Of a DNA stretch of 41,074 nt, positions 7,965 to 17,548 are shown piece after piece. The notes beneath the pieces were generated by a model that worked only from the letters and a program-made list of their open reading frames with translations, was not told the DNA's origin and ran no database searches. How positions within the stretch are numbered: the first letter of the stretch is position 1; every line of letters begins with the position of its first letter. The DNA comes from Hyphomicrobiales bacterium (lineage in GTDB: Bacteria > Pseudomonadota > Alphaproteobacteria > Rhizobiales > Xanthobacteraceae): contig PLJS01000216.1 of assembly GCA_003140315.1 (NCBI GenBank), positions 1 to 41,074 of the forward strand, read 5' to 3'. The translations under genes were made by a program, and so were the position numbers.

Positions 7965-9659
7965 TCACGTCGCCAGCGGCTTTCCCTGTGTAACCGGCGG
8001 CTCCGCCTGCTCGGCTTTGCGCAGTCGGCTGTCGCGCAACTCGCCCGCGACCTCCAGGATCGGGTACGCGACCGAGGTCAGGTGCCCGTTGATGCGCTTG
8101 AGATCGCGCACCACGTCGAGATGGATCGAGCTGGTCTCGATTGATTCGAGCCGCCCCTCGCGCAACCGGCCGTAATGGCTGTCGGCGGCGGCGAGCTCGG
8201 CCGCGCGCGTCGTCGCCTTTTCGGCCAAGAGCCTGCGCGCGAGCGTCACGTCGCGCGTCGCGAACACGTTGAAGGCAAGCCGCATGTTGTCCATCACGCG
8301 GGCATGGAAATGGCGGATCTCGTCGAGGCCTTCGGGCGAGAACGTGTAGCGGTTCTTCATCTTCTTTCCCGCGAGCTCCATCAGGTTCTTGTCGATGATG
8401 TCGCCGACGTGCTCCAGGTTGGTCGTGAAGGTGATGATCTCCACGTAGCGGCGGCTCTCTTCATCCGTCATCTCGGATTTCGAGACCTTGACCAGATAGA
8501 GCTTGATCGCCTCGTGCAGGTGATCGACGACGTTGTCGGCCTTCTCGACTTCCTTCATCAGCTTGGCGTCGGACTTCTCGAATACGACCAGTGCCTGGCG
8601 CAGCATGTCGGAGACGCGGTCGCCCATGTGCAGCGTCTCGCGCATCGCGCAGGCGAGCGCCTCGGAGGGCGTATCGATCACGTTGGGGTCGAGATGGCGC
8701 GGCTTGGCGCTCTCGGCCGGCTCGGGCTGGTCCGGCATGAAGCGTGTCACGAGCTTCGAGACGAGGCCGGCGAGCGGCAGGAAGGCGAGCGACGCGATCA
8801 CGTTGAACGCGGTGTGGAAGTTGAGCACTAGCTGGGCCGGCGCGACGCTCAGCATCTTCAGGAGCGCGAGCGACGGCGCGAGCAGGAACAGGAACGGCAC
8901 CGCCGCCGCGAACCGCATCGCGAGATTGCCGATCGCGACGCGCCGCGCTGCCGGCGGCGAGCCGATCAGCGCGGATAGAGGCGCGATCGCGCCGCCCACA
9001 TTGGCGCCGAGCACCAATGCAAGCGCGAGCGGCATCGGCAGCGCGTGCGCCGCCGCAAGCGCCATCACGAACAGCACCATGGTCAGGCTCGAATGCATCA
9101 GCCAGGTGAGCGCGGTCGCGACCAGAAAACCGAGGATCGGGTCGCCGGCGAGCCCGGTGAGCAGGGAGCCGAATACGGCCGAGTGTTCGAGCGGCTCGGC
9201 GGCGGCATTGAGCTGGATCAGCGACAGCAGCATCAGCGAAAAGCCGATGCCGATGCGTGCAATGGCACGCAGCTTGTCGCCTTCCGACGCCATGAACAAC
9301 AGCACGCCCGCGCCGATGCCGAGCGTCCACAGCCACGTCACATCGAAGGAGAAGACTTGAGCGGTTAATGTCGTGCCGATATTGGCGCCAAGCATCATCA
9401 CCAGCGCCATCGGCAGCGCGATCAGTCCGCGCGCCGAGAACGAGGAGAGCAGCACCGCGGTCGCGGTCGAGCTTTGCAGGAGGCCGGTGACGCCGAGGCC
9501 GGCGAAGAACGCGCGCAACGTGGTCTTGGTCGAGGTCGCCACGATCTGCCGCAGCGTCGAGCCGAACGCACGTGTCATGCCCGTGCGCACCATGCGCACA
9601 CCCCAGAGCAGCAGCGCGACGCTGCCGATGAAGCTGGCAAACACTTCGGTCCCGGACAT
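7965..9659 (-). CDS. Na+/phosphate cotransporter family protein with PhoU-like C-terminal domain
   Basis: A 564-residue protein. The N-terminal membrane half carries two related repeats with the Na/Pi cotransporter signature (GLLQSSTATAVLL, MLGANIGTTLTAQ; then WLMHSSLTMVLFV, LGANVGGAIAPL). The cytoplasmic C-terminal ~220 residues are helical and PhoU-like (two runs around METLHMGDRV-type and EHVGDIIDKN motifs). The start at MSGTEVFASF has AAGGAGG upstream. The frame stays open for 58 more codons, but these run through the promoter and a repeat. A Pho box lies about 50 bases upstream, so it is probably induced at low phosphate and imports phosphate. Related E. coli YjbB exports phosphate, so direction is not certain. 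Confidence 0.92.
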   Translation of the reverse strand: MSGTEVFASFIGSVALLLWGVRMVRTGMTRAFGSTLRQIVATSTKTTLRAFFAGLGVTGLLQSSTATAVLLSSFSARGLIALPMALVMMLGANIGTTLTAQVFSFDVTWLWTLGIGAGVLLFMASEGDKLRAIARIGIGFSLMLLSLIQLNAAAEPLEHSAVFGSLLTGLAGDPILGFLVATALTWLMHSSLTMVLFVMALAAAHALPMPLALALVLGANVGGAIAPLSALIGSPPAARRVAIGNLAMRFAAAVPFLFLLAPSLALLKMLSVAPAQLVLNFHTAFNVIASLAFLPLAGLVSKLVTRFMPDQPEPAESAKPRHLDPNVIDTPSEALACAMRETLHMGDRVSDMLRQALVVFEKSDAKLMKEVEKADNVVDHLHEAIKLYLVKVSKSEMTDEESRRYVEIITFTTNLEHVGDIIDKNLMELAGKKMKNRYTFSPEGLDEIRHFHARVMDNMRLAFNVFATRDVTLARRLLAEKATTRAAELAAADSHYGRLREGRLESIETSSIHLDVVRDLKRINGHLTSVAYPILEVAGELRDSRLRKAEQAEPPVTQGKPLAT

Positions 9660-9708
9660 TACGTGCGTCGATCCTCCTTGCGCCGATTCAAAAACGCGGC
9701 GCCGCTGT

Positions 9709-9726
9709 ATGACAGATTTGTGACAA
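9709..9726 (-). promoter_or_regulatory. Pho box of the Na/Pi transporter
   Basis: Read on the minus strand the site is TTGTCAC-AAAT-CTGTCAT: two 7-bp direct repeats with a 4-bp AT-rich spacer. This is the PhoB box layout (CTGTCAT-N4-CTGTCAT), with only the first and seventh bases of the upstream half differing. It ends 49 bases before the ATG. TTGAAT (9691-9686) lies 18 bases after CTGTCA and could be the -10. Confidence 0.8.
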
Positions 9727-9776
9727 TAGTCCGAAAATGTGGATTTGAAAGGGAAAATGCAAGACCACACGAGCGC

Positions 9777-9843
9777 GTAGCCCGCATGAGCGCAGCGATA
9801 TGCGGGGCCGGTCCCGGATGTCGCTTCGCTCATCCGGGCTACG
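9777..9843. repeat. palindromic repeat, GTAGCCCGCATGAGCG family, copy 1
   Basis: It begins GTAGCCCGCATGAGCGCAGC and ends GCTCATCCGGGCTACG. The ends are inverted copies of each other (GTAGCCCG/CGGGCTAC). A near-identical copy lies at 23914-23983 and a fragment at 15086-15122. It sits between the lactonase stop and the Na/Pi promoter. Confidence 0.85.
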
Positions 9844-9855
9844 CCGCAGCGATAG

Positions 9856-10767
<912 letters not shown>

Positions 10768-10847
10768 TTCGAATTCTCCGGAAAAGACCGCGAACCCTGA
10801 GAATAGCCGCTTTTCGCCGCAGCGAACCGGCTTCCCGCGATCCGGAT

Positions 10848-10885
10848 TCCGTGATATATTTGCCCGGATTTGTGATATTTTGTGG
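10848..10885 (+). promoter_or_regulatory. double motif upstream of phnW (shared operator/promoter)
   Basis: Bases 10869-10885 (TTTGTGATATTTTGTGG) are identical to 4479-4495. A degenerate copy, GTGATATATTTG (10851-10862), precedes it by 21 bases, two helical turns. GATATT at 10874-10879 could be an extended -10, giving a leader of about 24 bases to the phnW ATG. The site lies in the divergent lactonase-phnW gap. Confidence 0.6.
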
Positions 10886-10910
10886 TATCTATCGCCGCCG
10901 AGGCCCGCCG

Positions 10911-12056
10911 ATGCCGTCGAGAAATCCCGCCGCCTCCGACACCGGCGATCCCTTCCTGTTGACGCCGGGGCCGCTCACGACGAGCCGCCGCGTCAAGGAG
11001 GTGATGGTCCACGACTGGGGTTCGCGCGACACGAAATTCATCGGAATCAATCGCGAAATCATGGAAAAGCTGCCGGAAATCGTGAACGGGGACGCGAACT
11101 TCGTCACCGTGCCGATGCAGGGCTCCGGCACCTTCGCGGTCGAGGCGATGCTCACGACTTTTATCCCCCGGACCGGCAAGGTGCTGCTGCTGATCAACGG
11201 CGCATACGGTCAGCGCGCGAAAAAAATCTGCGACATCGCCGGCCGCGCGGTGGTGACGCACGAGACTGCCGAGGATACGCCGCCCGATCTCGGCGCCGTG
11301 GAGCGTCTTCTGAAAGAAGACGCCGCGATCACTCACGTGTTCGCGGTCCACTGCGAGACCACGTCCGGCATCCTCAATCCGATTGTCGAGATCGGCGCGC
11401 TTGCGCAAAAATACGGGAAACACTTACTGCTCGACTCGATGAGCGCATTCGGGGCACTCGCATTAGATGCGAGTGCGGTTGGCGCCGACGCGATCGCGGC
11501 GTCATCGAACAAATGCATCGAGGGCGTGCCGGGCCTCGGCTTCGTGATCGCACGTCGCGCGGCGTTGGAGCGGACGGAAGGCAACGCCACCACGCTCACG
11601 CTCGACCTCCACGACCAGTGGCGCAACTTCGAGAAGACCGGGCAGTACCGCTTCACGCCGCCGATCCATGTGATCGTGTCGTTCCATCAGGCGCTGACCG
11701 AATTCTTCGCCGAAGGCGGCCAGCCCGGCCGCGGCAAGCGCTACGCCGAGAACTGCCGCGTGCTGATCGAGGGCATGCGCGCGCTCGGCTTCGAGCCGCT
11801 GCTGCCCGATCGCCTGCAGGCGCCGATCATCGTCACGTTCCGCATGCCGGCCGACCCGCGCTTCAAGTTCCAGACGTTCTACGATGCGCTCAAGGAGCGC
11901 GGCTACGTGATCTATCCCGGCAAGCTCACGGTGGCGGACAGCTTCCGCATCGGCTGCATCGGCAGGCTCTATCCGGAACAGATGCGCGGCGCGCTCGCGG
12001 CCATCCGCGACATCCTCGACGAGATGGGCGTAGAGTCATTGAAGGCGGCCGCATGA
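10911..12056 (+). CDS. phnW: 2-aminoethylphosphonate:pyruvate transaminase PhnW
   Basis: A 381-residue class V PLP enzyme that transfers the amino group of 2-aminoethylphosphonate (AEP) to pyruvate, giving phosphonoacetaldehyde and alanine. Family landmarks are LLTPGPLTTSRRVK at the N-terminus, VPMQGSGTFAVEA (PLP phosphate loop), LLDSMSAFGA (Asp contacting the PLP nitrogen) and SSNKCIEGVPGLGFV with the Schiff-base lysine Lys201. The ATG at 10911 has GAGG upstream; an in-frame GTG at 10851 lies inside the regulatory motif and is unlikely. It is the first gene of a + strand run with phnA and phnY, the same order as in Sinorhizobium meliloti. A repeat separates it from phnA. Confidence 0.95.
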   Translation: MPSRNPAASDTGDPFLLTPGPLTTSRRVKEVMVHDWGSRDTKFIGINREIMEKLPEIVNGDANFVTVPMQGSGTFAVEAMLTTFIPRTGKVLLLINGAYGQRAKKICDIAGRAVVTHETAEDTPPDLGAVERLLKEDAAITHVFAVHCETTSGILNPIVEIGALAQKYGKHLLLDSMSAFGALALDASAVGADAIAASSNKCIEGVPGLGFVIARRAALERTEGNATTLTLDLHDQWRNFEKTGQYRFTPPIHVIVSFHQALTEFFAEGGQPGRGKRYAENCRVLIEGMRALGFEPLLPDRLQAPIIVTFRMPADPRFKFQTFYDALKERGYVIYPGKLTVADSFRIGCIGRLYPEQMRGALAAIRDILDEMGVESLKAAA

Positions 12057-12070
12057 AAACTCTCTCGAAT

Positions 12071-12205
12071 GTCGTCCCGGAAGCCGCCGCAGGCGGCTAT
12101 CCGGGACCCATCTGGCCGCATGGACGTATGAAGCATGGATCCCGGCTCTCGCTTCGCTTCGGCCGGGATGACAGCGGAGTGTGCGCGGTTTCCGGGATGA
12201 CAGCG
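12071..12205. repeat. palindromic repeat, CCGGGATGACAG family, copy 1 (phnW/phnA junction)
   Basis: A mosaic of GTCGTCCCGGAAGCCGCCGC, a spacer with CCGGGACCCAT, CGGCTCTCGCTTCGCTTCGG and two terminal CCGGGATGACAG units. The last unit ends 8 bases before the phnA ATG and sits next to its ribosome site GAGGG. Confidence 0.85.
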
Positions 12206-12213
12206 AGGGTTTC

Positions 12214-13467
12214 ATGAACATCCAGCGGACCCCCACGGTCTCGGTCAACGGGCGCGACTATCGCGTCCCGAAGACCCCGACCGTCGTCGTCTGCATCGAC
12301 GGCTCGGAGCCGGGCTACATCGAGCGCGCGATCGAGGCGGGCCTCGCGCCGAATTTTTCGCGGCTGATGGCGAACGGCGCGAACCTCACGGCGCTGTCCG
12401 CGATGCCGAGCTTCACCAATCCGAACAACATGTCGATCATCACCGGCCGTCCGCCCGCCGTGCACGGCATCGCCGGCAATTACTTCTACGACCGCGCGAG
12501 CGGCAAAGAGGTGATGATGAACGACGCGAGCTTCCTGCGCGCGCCGACCATCATGCAGGCGTTCCACGACGTGGGCGCCAAGGTCGCGGTCGTCACCGCC
12601 AAGGACAAGCTGCGCGCGATGCTCGGCAAGGGCCTCGACATGGCGAGCGGCCGCGCGATCGCGTTTTCATCCGAGCGCGCCGACAAGGCGACCATGGCGG
12701 AGAACGGCATCGGCGATGTTCTGGCGCGCGTCGGCATGCCGCTGCCGGAGGTCTACTCTGCCGATCTGTCGGAATTTGTTTTTGCCGCCGGCGTGTCCAT
12801 CCTCCGGCGCGAGCGGCCCGACCTGATGTATCTGTCGACCACCGATTACGTGCAGCACAAGGCCGCGCCCGGCTCCGACATGGCCAATGCCTTCTACGCC
12901 ATGATGGACCGCTATGTCGGCGAGCTCGACGCCGCGGGCGCGGTGCTGGTGATGACCGCCGACCACGGCATGAACAACAAGCATTTGCCGAACGACGAGC
13001 CCGACGTGCTCTACCTGCAGACGCTGCTCGACGAGTGGCTCGGGCCGGGGAAGGCGCGCGTGATCCTGCCGATCACCGATCCGTATGTTGTGCACCACGG
13101 CGCGCTCGGTTCGTTCGCGACGATCTATTTTCCGGCGGGGGCCGACGAAGTCGACGCTCTCCTCGGCCGGCTTGCGCCGGTCGAGGGCGTCGATGTCGCG
13201 ATGAGCGCGGCGGAAGCCTGCGCGCGCTTCGAGCTGCCGGCGGACCGCATCGGCGACATCGTAGTCGTCTCGAAGATCCACAAGGTGCTCGGCACCAGCC
13301 GCGAGCGCCACGATCTCTCCGGGCTGACCGAGCCGCTGCGCTCGCATGGCGGGATCACCGAGCAGGTGGTGCCGATGATCGCGAACCGAAAGGTGACGCT
13401 GCCGGAGGGGCACGCGTTGCGGAATTTCGATGTGTTCGATGTGACGTTGAACAGGGTCGAGGCGTGA
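12214..13467 (+). CDS. phnA: phosphonoacetate hydrolase PhnA
   Basis: A 417-residue enzyme of the alkaline phosphatase superfamily that cleaves the C-P bond of phosphonoacetate to acetate and phosphate with two zinc ions. The metal ligands of the S. meliloti enzyme can be counted directly: Asp29 and Thr68 (nucleophile, in MPSFTNPNN), Asp211 and His215 (TTDYVQHK), Asp250 and His251 (TADHGMN), and a final His378 in SHGGITE, one residue off the S. meliloti number. The start at MNIQRTPTVSVNG is preceded by GAGGG supplied by the end of the repeat. It is the third catalytic step after PhnW and PhnY. A longer in-frame start at 12181 would translate repeat sequence. Confidence 0.95.
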   Translation: MNIQRTPTVSVNGRDYRVPKTPTVVVCIDGSEPGYIERAIEAGLAPNFSRLMANGANLTALSAMPSFTNPNNMSIITGRPPAVHGIAGNYFYDRASGKEVMMNDASFLRAPTIMQAFHDVGAKVAVVTAKDKLRAMLGKGLDMASGRAIAFSSERADKATMAENGIGDVLARVGMPLPEVYSADLSEFVFAAGVSILRRERPDLMYLSTTDYVQHKAAPGSDMANAFYAMMDRYVGELDAAGAVLVMTADHGMNNKHLPNDEPDVLYLQTLLDEWLGPGKARVILPITDPYVVHHGALGSFATIYFPAGADEVDALLGRLAPVEGVDVAMSAAEACARFELPADRIGDIVVVSKIHKVLGTSRERHDLSGLTEPLRSHGGITEQVVPMIANRKVTLPEGHALRNFDVFDVTLNRVEA

Positions 13468-13480
13468 GACCTTGCTTAGA

Positions 13481-13610
13481 CATCCCGGAAGCCGCCGAAG
13501 GCGGCTATCCGGGACCCATCTACGACGAGCATGCCGAAGCATGGGTCCCGGCTCTCGCTTCGCTCGGCCGGGATGACAAGTTGAAATTGGCGCGGCTTCC
13601 GGGATGACAG
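13481..13610. repeat. palindromic repeat, CCGGGATGACAG family, copy 2 (phnA/phnY junction)
   Basis: It has the same architecture as 12071-12205: CATCCCGGAAGCCGCCGAAG, CCGGGACCCAT, CGGCTCTCGCTTCGCTCGG and two terminal GGGATGACA units, with a different central spacer. It fills almost the whole phnA-phnY gap. Confidence 0.85.
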
Positions 13611-13619
13611 CTTGAGACA

Positions 13620-15083
13620 ATGATGAACATCCTCGCCAAACCCGTTGCCGGAAAAATCCGCCACGAAGCAATGCGCATCGCGGGCAAGCGCGTCGAGACC
13701 GACCAGCGCATCGACGTGCTCAATCCCTATGACGGCACGCTGGTCGGCACGATTCCCGCCGCGCGGCCGGAACACGTGCGCGCGGCCTTCGCCAAGGCCA
13801 AGGCGTTCAAGCCGAAGCTCACGCGCTACGAGCGCCAGCAAATCCTTCTGCGCACGGCCGACCTGCTCGCGGCGCGCAAGGAAGATTTCGCGCGCCTGAT
13901 CACGGCGGAGTCGGGGCTCTGCTGGAAGGATTCGCTCTACGAAGCCGGCCGCGCCTATGACGTCTATTCCTTCGCCGGCCAGCTCTGCATCAAGGATGAC
14001 GGCGAGACCTACGCCTGCGACATCTCTCCGCAGGGCAAGCAGCGCAAGATCTTCACCACGCGCTATCCGCTCGGCGGCGTCATCTCGGCGATCACGCCGT
14101 TCAATCATCCGCTCAATATGGTGTCACATAAGTTGGCGCCCGCCATCGCCACTAACAACCGCGTGGTGCTGAAACCCACCGAGCTGACGCCGTTGACCGC
14201 ACTGGCGCTGGCCGATGTGCTCTACGAGGCCGGCCTGCCGCCGGAAATGCTTTCGGTCGTCACCGGCAATCCCTCGACCATGGGCGACGCCATGATCACC
14301 GATCCGGACTGCGATCTCGTGACCTTCACGGGCTCGGTCCGCGTCGGCAAGCACGTTGCCGCAACGGCGGGCTACAAGCGCATCGTGCTGGAGCTCGGCG
14401 GCAACGACCCGATCATCGTCATGGAGGACGCCGACCTCGACAAGGCGGCCGAGCTTGCGGTCGCGGGCGCGACGAAAAATTCGGGGCAACGCTGCACGGC
14501 GGTGAAGCGCATCCTGGTGGTGAACAGCGTCGCCGACGAGTTTTCAAAGCTCGTGCTCGCCAAGTCGAAGAAGCTCAAAAGCGGCGATCCGATGGACCCC
14601 GCGACCGACGTCGGCACCGTGATCCATGAAGGCGCGGCGAAAATATTCGAGCGCCGCGTCCTCGACGCGGTCGCCAAGGGCGCCGTGCTGCTGCACGGCA
14701 ACGACGGCAAGGGCGCGCTCTATCCGCCGACCGTGGTCGATCATGTGCCGCCCGATTGCGAGCTGGTGCACGAGGAGACGTTTGGCCCCGTCATCCCGAT
14801 CATCCGCTGCCCGGACGACATCGGCGCGGTGATCCGCATCTCGAATTCGACCGCCTATGGGCTGTCGTCCGGCGTCTGCACCAACCGGCTCGACTACGTC
14901 ACGCGCTTCATCAACGAGCTGGACGTCGGCACCGTGAATGTCTGGGAGGTTCCGGGCTACAGGATCGAGATGTCGCCGTTCGGCGGCATCAAGGATTCCG
15001 GGCTCGGCTACAAGGAAGGCGTGGTCGAGGCGATGAAGAGCTTCACCAATGTGAAGACCTATTCGCTGCCTTGGCCGGCGTGA
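13620..15083 (+). CDS. phnY: phosphonoacetaldehyde dehydrogenase PhnY
   Basis: A 487-residue NAD-dependent aldehyde dehydrogenase that oxidises phosphonoacetaldehyde from PhnW (or PbfA) to phosphonoacetate for PhnA. ALDH landmarks: [27 protein letters not shown] (nucleotide site), [10 protein letters not shown] (general-base Glu region), [11 protein letters not shown] with the catalytic cysteine, and EETFGPVIP. Cys is residue 292 from the first ATG but 291 from the adjacent second ATG (13623), which equals the S. meliloti number, so the second start is credible. The identification rests on ALDH motifs plus its position after phnW and phnA. Confidence 0.93.
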   Translation: MMNILAKPVAGKIRHEAMRIAGKRVETDQRIDVLNPYDGTLVGTIPAARPEHVRAAFAKAKAFKPKLTRYERQQILLRTADLLAARKEDFARLITAESGLCWKDSLYEAGRAYDVYSFAGQLCIKDDGETYACDISPQGKQRKIFTTRYPLGGVISAITPFNHPLNMVSHKLAPAIATNNRVVLKPTELTPLTALALADVLYEAGLPPEMLSVVTGNPSTMGDAMITDPDCDLVTFTGSVRVGKHVAATAGYKRIVLELGGNDPIIVMEDADLDKAAELAVAGATKNSGQRCTAVKRILVVNSVADEFSKLVLAKSKKLKSGDPMDPATDVGTVIHEGAAKIFERRVLDAVAKGAVLLHGNDGKGALYPPTVVDHVPPDCELVHEETFGPVIPIIRCPDDIGAVIRISNSTAYGLSSGVCTNRLDYVTRFINELDVGTVNVWEVPGYRIEMSPFGGIKDSGLGYKEGVVEAMKSFTNVKTYSLPWPA

Positions 15084-15085
15084 TC

Positions 15086-15122
15086 TGCCCCGGATTTCGC
15101 TCACGCTCAATCCGGGCTACGC
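15086..15122. repeat. fragment of the GTAGCCCG-family palindrome
   Basis: CCCCGGATTTCGCTCACGCT followed by CAATCCGGGCTACGC matches the right half of the repeats at 9777 and 23914. It begins directly after the phnY stop and could form a hairpin between CCGGAT and ATCCGG. Confidence 0.7.
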
Positions 15123-15129
15123 TTTGCGC

Positions 15130-15147
15130 TCGTCATTCACCTGTCAT
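15130..15147 (+). promoter_or_regulatory. candidate Pho box upstream of the AEP transporter
   Basis: TCGTCAT-TCAC-CTGTCAT: 7-bp repeats with a 4-bp spacer in PhoB-box layout, the second half perfect and the first lacking two bases. It ends 43 bases before the ATG of the binding-protein gene. No clear -10 is visible in the expected place, so this is weaker than the site at 9709-9726. Confidence 0.5.
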
Positions 15148-15190
15148 CGCGCCGTGTCAGGCGCGGGACAGCAGTAACCGGAGGGGCACT

Positions 15191-16219
15191 ATGAAACGTT
15201 TCGTTTTGACGGCCGCGCTCTGCCTTGCACTTGGCTTCGCGTTCGCGGCGCCCGCCGCGGCGCAGCGCACCAAGATCACGATCTATACATCGCTCGAAAA
15301 CGATCAGCTTGGTCCGTTCAAGCAGGCGATCGAGACGGCGGTGCCGGAAGCCGAGGTCGCGTGGGTGCGCGATTCCACCGGCGTCATCACGGCGCGCTTC
15401 CTGGCCGAGAAAGACAACCCGCGCGCCGACATGGTGCTCGGTCACGCCGCGACCGCGCTGCTGTTGTTCGAGAAGATGGGGCTGCTGGAGACCTACAAGC
15501 CGGCCGGCGTGGATGCGCTCAAGCCCGTGTTCCAGGATTCGACCGCTCCCTACACCTGGACCGGCATGGACGCCTATCTCGGCGTGATCTGCTACAACAC
15601 GGCCGAAGCCGGCAAGCTGAACGTCAAAGCGCCGACCGCCTGGAAGGACCTGCTCGACCCCGCCTACAAGGGCAAGCTGGTGATGCCGCATCCGGCCTCA
15701 TCCGGCACCGGCTATCTGATGGTCGGCGCCTGGCTGCAGATGTGGGGCGAAGACGCGGCCTGGAAGTTCATGGACGCGCTGCACGAGAACATCGCGGTCT
15801 ATACGCATTCGGGCAGCGCGCCTTGCGTGCAGGCCGCGCGCGGCGAGCGCGTTGCCGGCATCGCGCTCGACATGCGGGGCGCCTCCGAGAAAACGAAGGG
15901 CGCGCCGCTCGAGGTCATCATCCCGGCGGAAGGCACCGGCTGGGAGATGGAAGCCTCGGGCATCGTGAAGGGCACGAAGAATCTGGCGATCGCCAAGAAG
16001 ATCGCCGATTGGGTCGCGACCAAGCCGGCGAACGAGCTGTTCTCGAAAACCTACGCGGTGGTGGCGATGCCGGGCGTGGTGAACTATCCGCCGAACTATC
16101 CGGCGACCGCCGAGAAGCTGATGATCAAGAACGACTTCGTCTGGATGGCGGAGAATCGCGACCGCATCCTCGCCGAGTGGACCAAGCGCTACGAGTCCAA
16201 ATCCGCGCCGAAGAACTAG
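15191..16219 (+). CDS. 2-aminoethylphosphonate ABC transporter, periplasmic binding protein (AepX/PhnS2-like)
   Basis: A 342-residue exported solute-binding protein. MKRFVLTAALCLALGFAFAAPAAAQ is a Sec signal peptide ending in AAAQ. The mature protein starts TKITIYTSLENDQLGPFKQA, typical of the ferric-ion-type binding-protein family to which AEP-binding proteins belong. GGAGGGG lies about 5 bases before the ATG. The next two co-oriented genes encode the ATPase and permease, and the position behind phnWAY argues strongly for AEP uptake. Naming follows the AepXVW/PhnS2T2U2 type. A candidate Pho box precedes it, so transport may be induced by phosphate limitation independently of phnW. Confidence 0.85.
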   Translation: MKRFVLTAALCLALGFAFAAPAAAQRTKITIYTSLENDQLGPFKQAIETAVPEAEVAWVRDSTGVITARFLAEKDNPRADMVLGHAATALLLFEKMGLLETYKPAGVDALKPVFQDSTAPYTWTGMDAYLGVICYNTAEAGKLNVKAPTAWKDLLDPAYKGKLVMPHPASSGTGYLMVGAWLQMWGEDAAWKFMDALHENIAVYTHSGSAPCVQAARGERVAGIALDMRGASEKTKGAPLEVIIPAEGTGWEMEASGIVKGTKNLAIAKKIADWVATKPANELFSKTYAVVAMPGVVNYPPNYPATAEKLMIKNDFVWMAENRDRILAEWTKRYESKSAPKN

Positions 16220-16223
16220 CCCT

Positions 16224-16346
16224 GTGTCCCGCACGCGGTGCAGCGCGCAAGCGGTGCAGATGCGGGACCCCGGTTGCTTCCTCTCAAGAAACCGGGGTCC
16301 CGGGTCTGCAACGCAGCGTTTCACGCTGCATTGCGCCCGGGACACG
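16224..16346. repeat. palindromic repeat, GTGTCCCGC family, copy 2
   Basis: A second copy of the element at 7830-7962, with the same 12-bp stem GGGACCCCGGTT (16264-16275) / AACCGGGGTCCC (16290-16301). It lies between the binding-protein and ATPase genes and could reduce read-through or protect the upstream mRNA. Confidence 0.85.
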
Positions 16347-16364
16347 TGCCCGGTGATAATCGGG

Positions 16365-16419
16365 ATTGCCGGGATGGCATGAAGACGGCGCTTCGCGCCT
16401 TTTGCCGACAATGACGGGT
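16365..16419. repeat. short palindromic repeat before the ATPase gene
   Basis: ATTGCCGGGATGGCATGAAG, then the hairpin GGCGC-TTC-GCGCC (16387-16399), then TTTTGCCGACAATGACGGG. The ends are imperfect inverted copies. It resembles another dispersed alphaproteobacterial repeat type; no second copy is evident in this window. Confidence 0.55.
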
Positions 16420-16436
16420 GGGGTAGGGCGGGCGTC

Positions 16437-17528
16437 ATGGATACTTCGACAGACTCGGCGCCACCCTTCCTGCGCATCCGCAACCTCACCAAGCGTTTCG
16501 GCCAGTTCACGGCGCTGAAGGACATCTCGCTCGACGTGAAGACCGGCGATTTCGTCTGCTTCCTCGGTCCCTCCGGCTGCGGCAAGACGACGCTGTTGCG
16601 CGCGATCGCCGGGCTCGACCCGCAGGACGAGGGGATGATCGAGATCGCGGGCCGCGACGTGTCGCACCTGCCGCCGGCCGCGCGCGACTTCGGCATCGTG
16701 TTCCAGAGCTACGCGCTGTTTCCCAACCTCACCGTCGCGGCGAATGTCGGCTTCGGCCTCGTCAATCAGCGCGCCGCGCGCGCCGCGATCACGGCGCGCG
16801 TCGCTGAGCTGCTCGCGCTGGTCGGTATGCCGGAGCAAGGCACGAAATATCCGGTGCAGCTTTCCGGCGGCCAGCAGCAGCGCGTCGCGCTCGCGCGCGC
16901 GCTTGCGACCTCGCCGGGGCTACTCCTGCTCGACGAGCCGCTCTCGGCGCTCGATGCGCGCGTGCGGCTGCGGCTGCGCGACGAGATCAAGATGCTGCAG
17001 CGCCGCCTCGGCGTCACCACCATCATGGTGACGCATGACCAGGAGGAAGCGCTCGCGATGGCTGACACCATCGTGGTGATGAACCAGGGCGTGATCGAGC
17101 AGGTCGGCTCGCCGCAGGAGATCTACAGGAAGCCCGCGACCGCTTTCGTCGCCGACTTCGTCGGCACCATGACGTTCCTCGACGCCGAGATCGCCGGACC
17201 GGCCGCGCTGCGCGTCGGCGCGATCGAGCTGGCCTGTCCCGACGCGGCGCGTTTCCTCAAGGGCTCGGCGGTGCGCATCGGCCTGCGCCCCGAAGAAATC
17301 CGCGTGCGCAACATCGATAGCGCGACGCCGAACCAGGTCGCGACGCATGTGACGACGCTCGACTTCCTCGGTTCGTTCTGCCGCGCGCACTTGACGCCCG
17401 AGGCTGCGCCCGGCGTCGCGATCCTCGCGGACTTCTCACTCAATCTGATGCGCGATCTTGCCGTCGCGGAGGGCCAGCCGCTCACCATCGCGCTGCCGCC
17501 GGAGTCGCTCCGCGTGTTTGCGAAGTGA
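16437..17528 (+). CDS. 2-aminoethylphosphonate ABC transporter, ATP-binding protein (AepV/PhnT2-like)
   Basis: A 363-residue ABC ATPase. Walker A is GPSGCGKTT (Lys50), the Q-loop lies in IVFQSYALFPNLTV, the signature is LSGGQQQRVALARAL and Walker B is LLLLDEPLSALD, followed by the switch histidine in MVTHDQEEALAMAD. Residues from about 240 form a TOBE-type regulatory domain (GLRPEEIRV). A purine-rich GGTGGGGTAGGG precedes the ATG. It powers the permease encoded next, which imports the ligand of the binding protein upstream. The sequence alone would fit polyamine or ferric transport; AEP is inferred from context. Confidence 0.9.
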   Translation: MDTSTDSAPPFLRIRNLTKRFGQFTALKDISLDVKTGDFVCFLGPSGCGKTTLLRAIAGLDPQDEGMIEIAGRDVSHLPPAARDFGIVFQSYALFPNLTVAANVGFGLVNQRAARAAITARVAELLALVGMPEQGTKYPVQLSGGQQQRVALARALATSPGLLLLDEPLSALDARVRLRLRDEIKMLQRRLGVTTIMVTHDQEEALAMADTIVVMNQGVIEQVGSPQEIYRKPATAFVADFVGTMTFLDAEIAGPAALRVGAIELACPDAARFLKGSAVRIGLRPEEIRVRNIDSATPNQVATHVTTLDFLGSFCRAHLTPEAAPGVAILADFSLNLMRDLAVAEGQPLTIALPPESLRVFAK

Positions 17529-17548
17529 CGGCGATGGGAAACATAATC

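Noticed and set aside
9660-9833. 58-codon N-terminal extension of the Na/Pi transporter
   Set aside because: It would translate the Pho box and a palindromic repeat. The conserved family N-terminus and an AAGGAGG site support the start at 9659.
10851-10910. Upstream GTG start for phnW giving 20 extra residues
   Set aside because: This start lies within the motif copies and lacks a ribosome site; homologues begin near LLTPGPLTTS.
12170-12205. Possible extra Pho boxes in the GGGATGACAG repeat ends
   Set aside because: ATGACAG matches a half-site, but no second half occurs at the required 11-bp spacing, and the sequence is explained by the repeat family.
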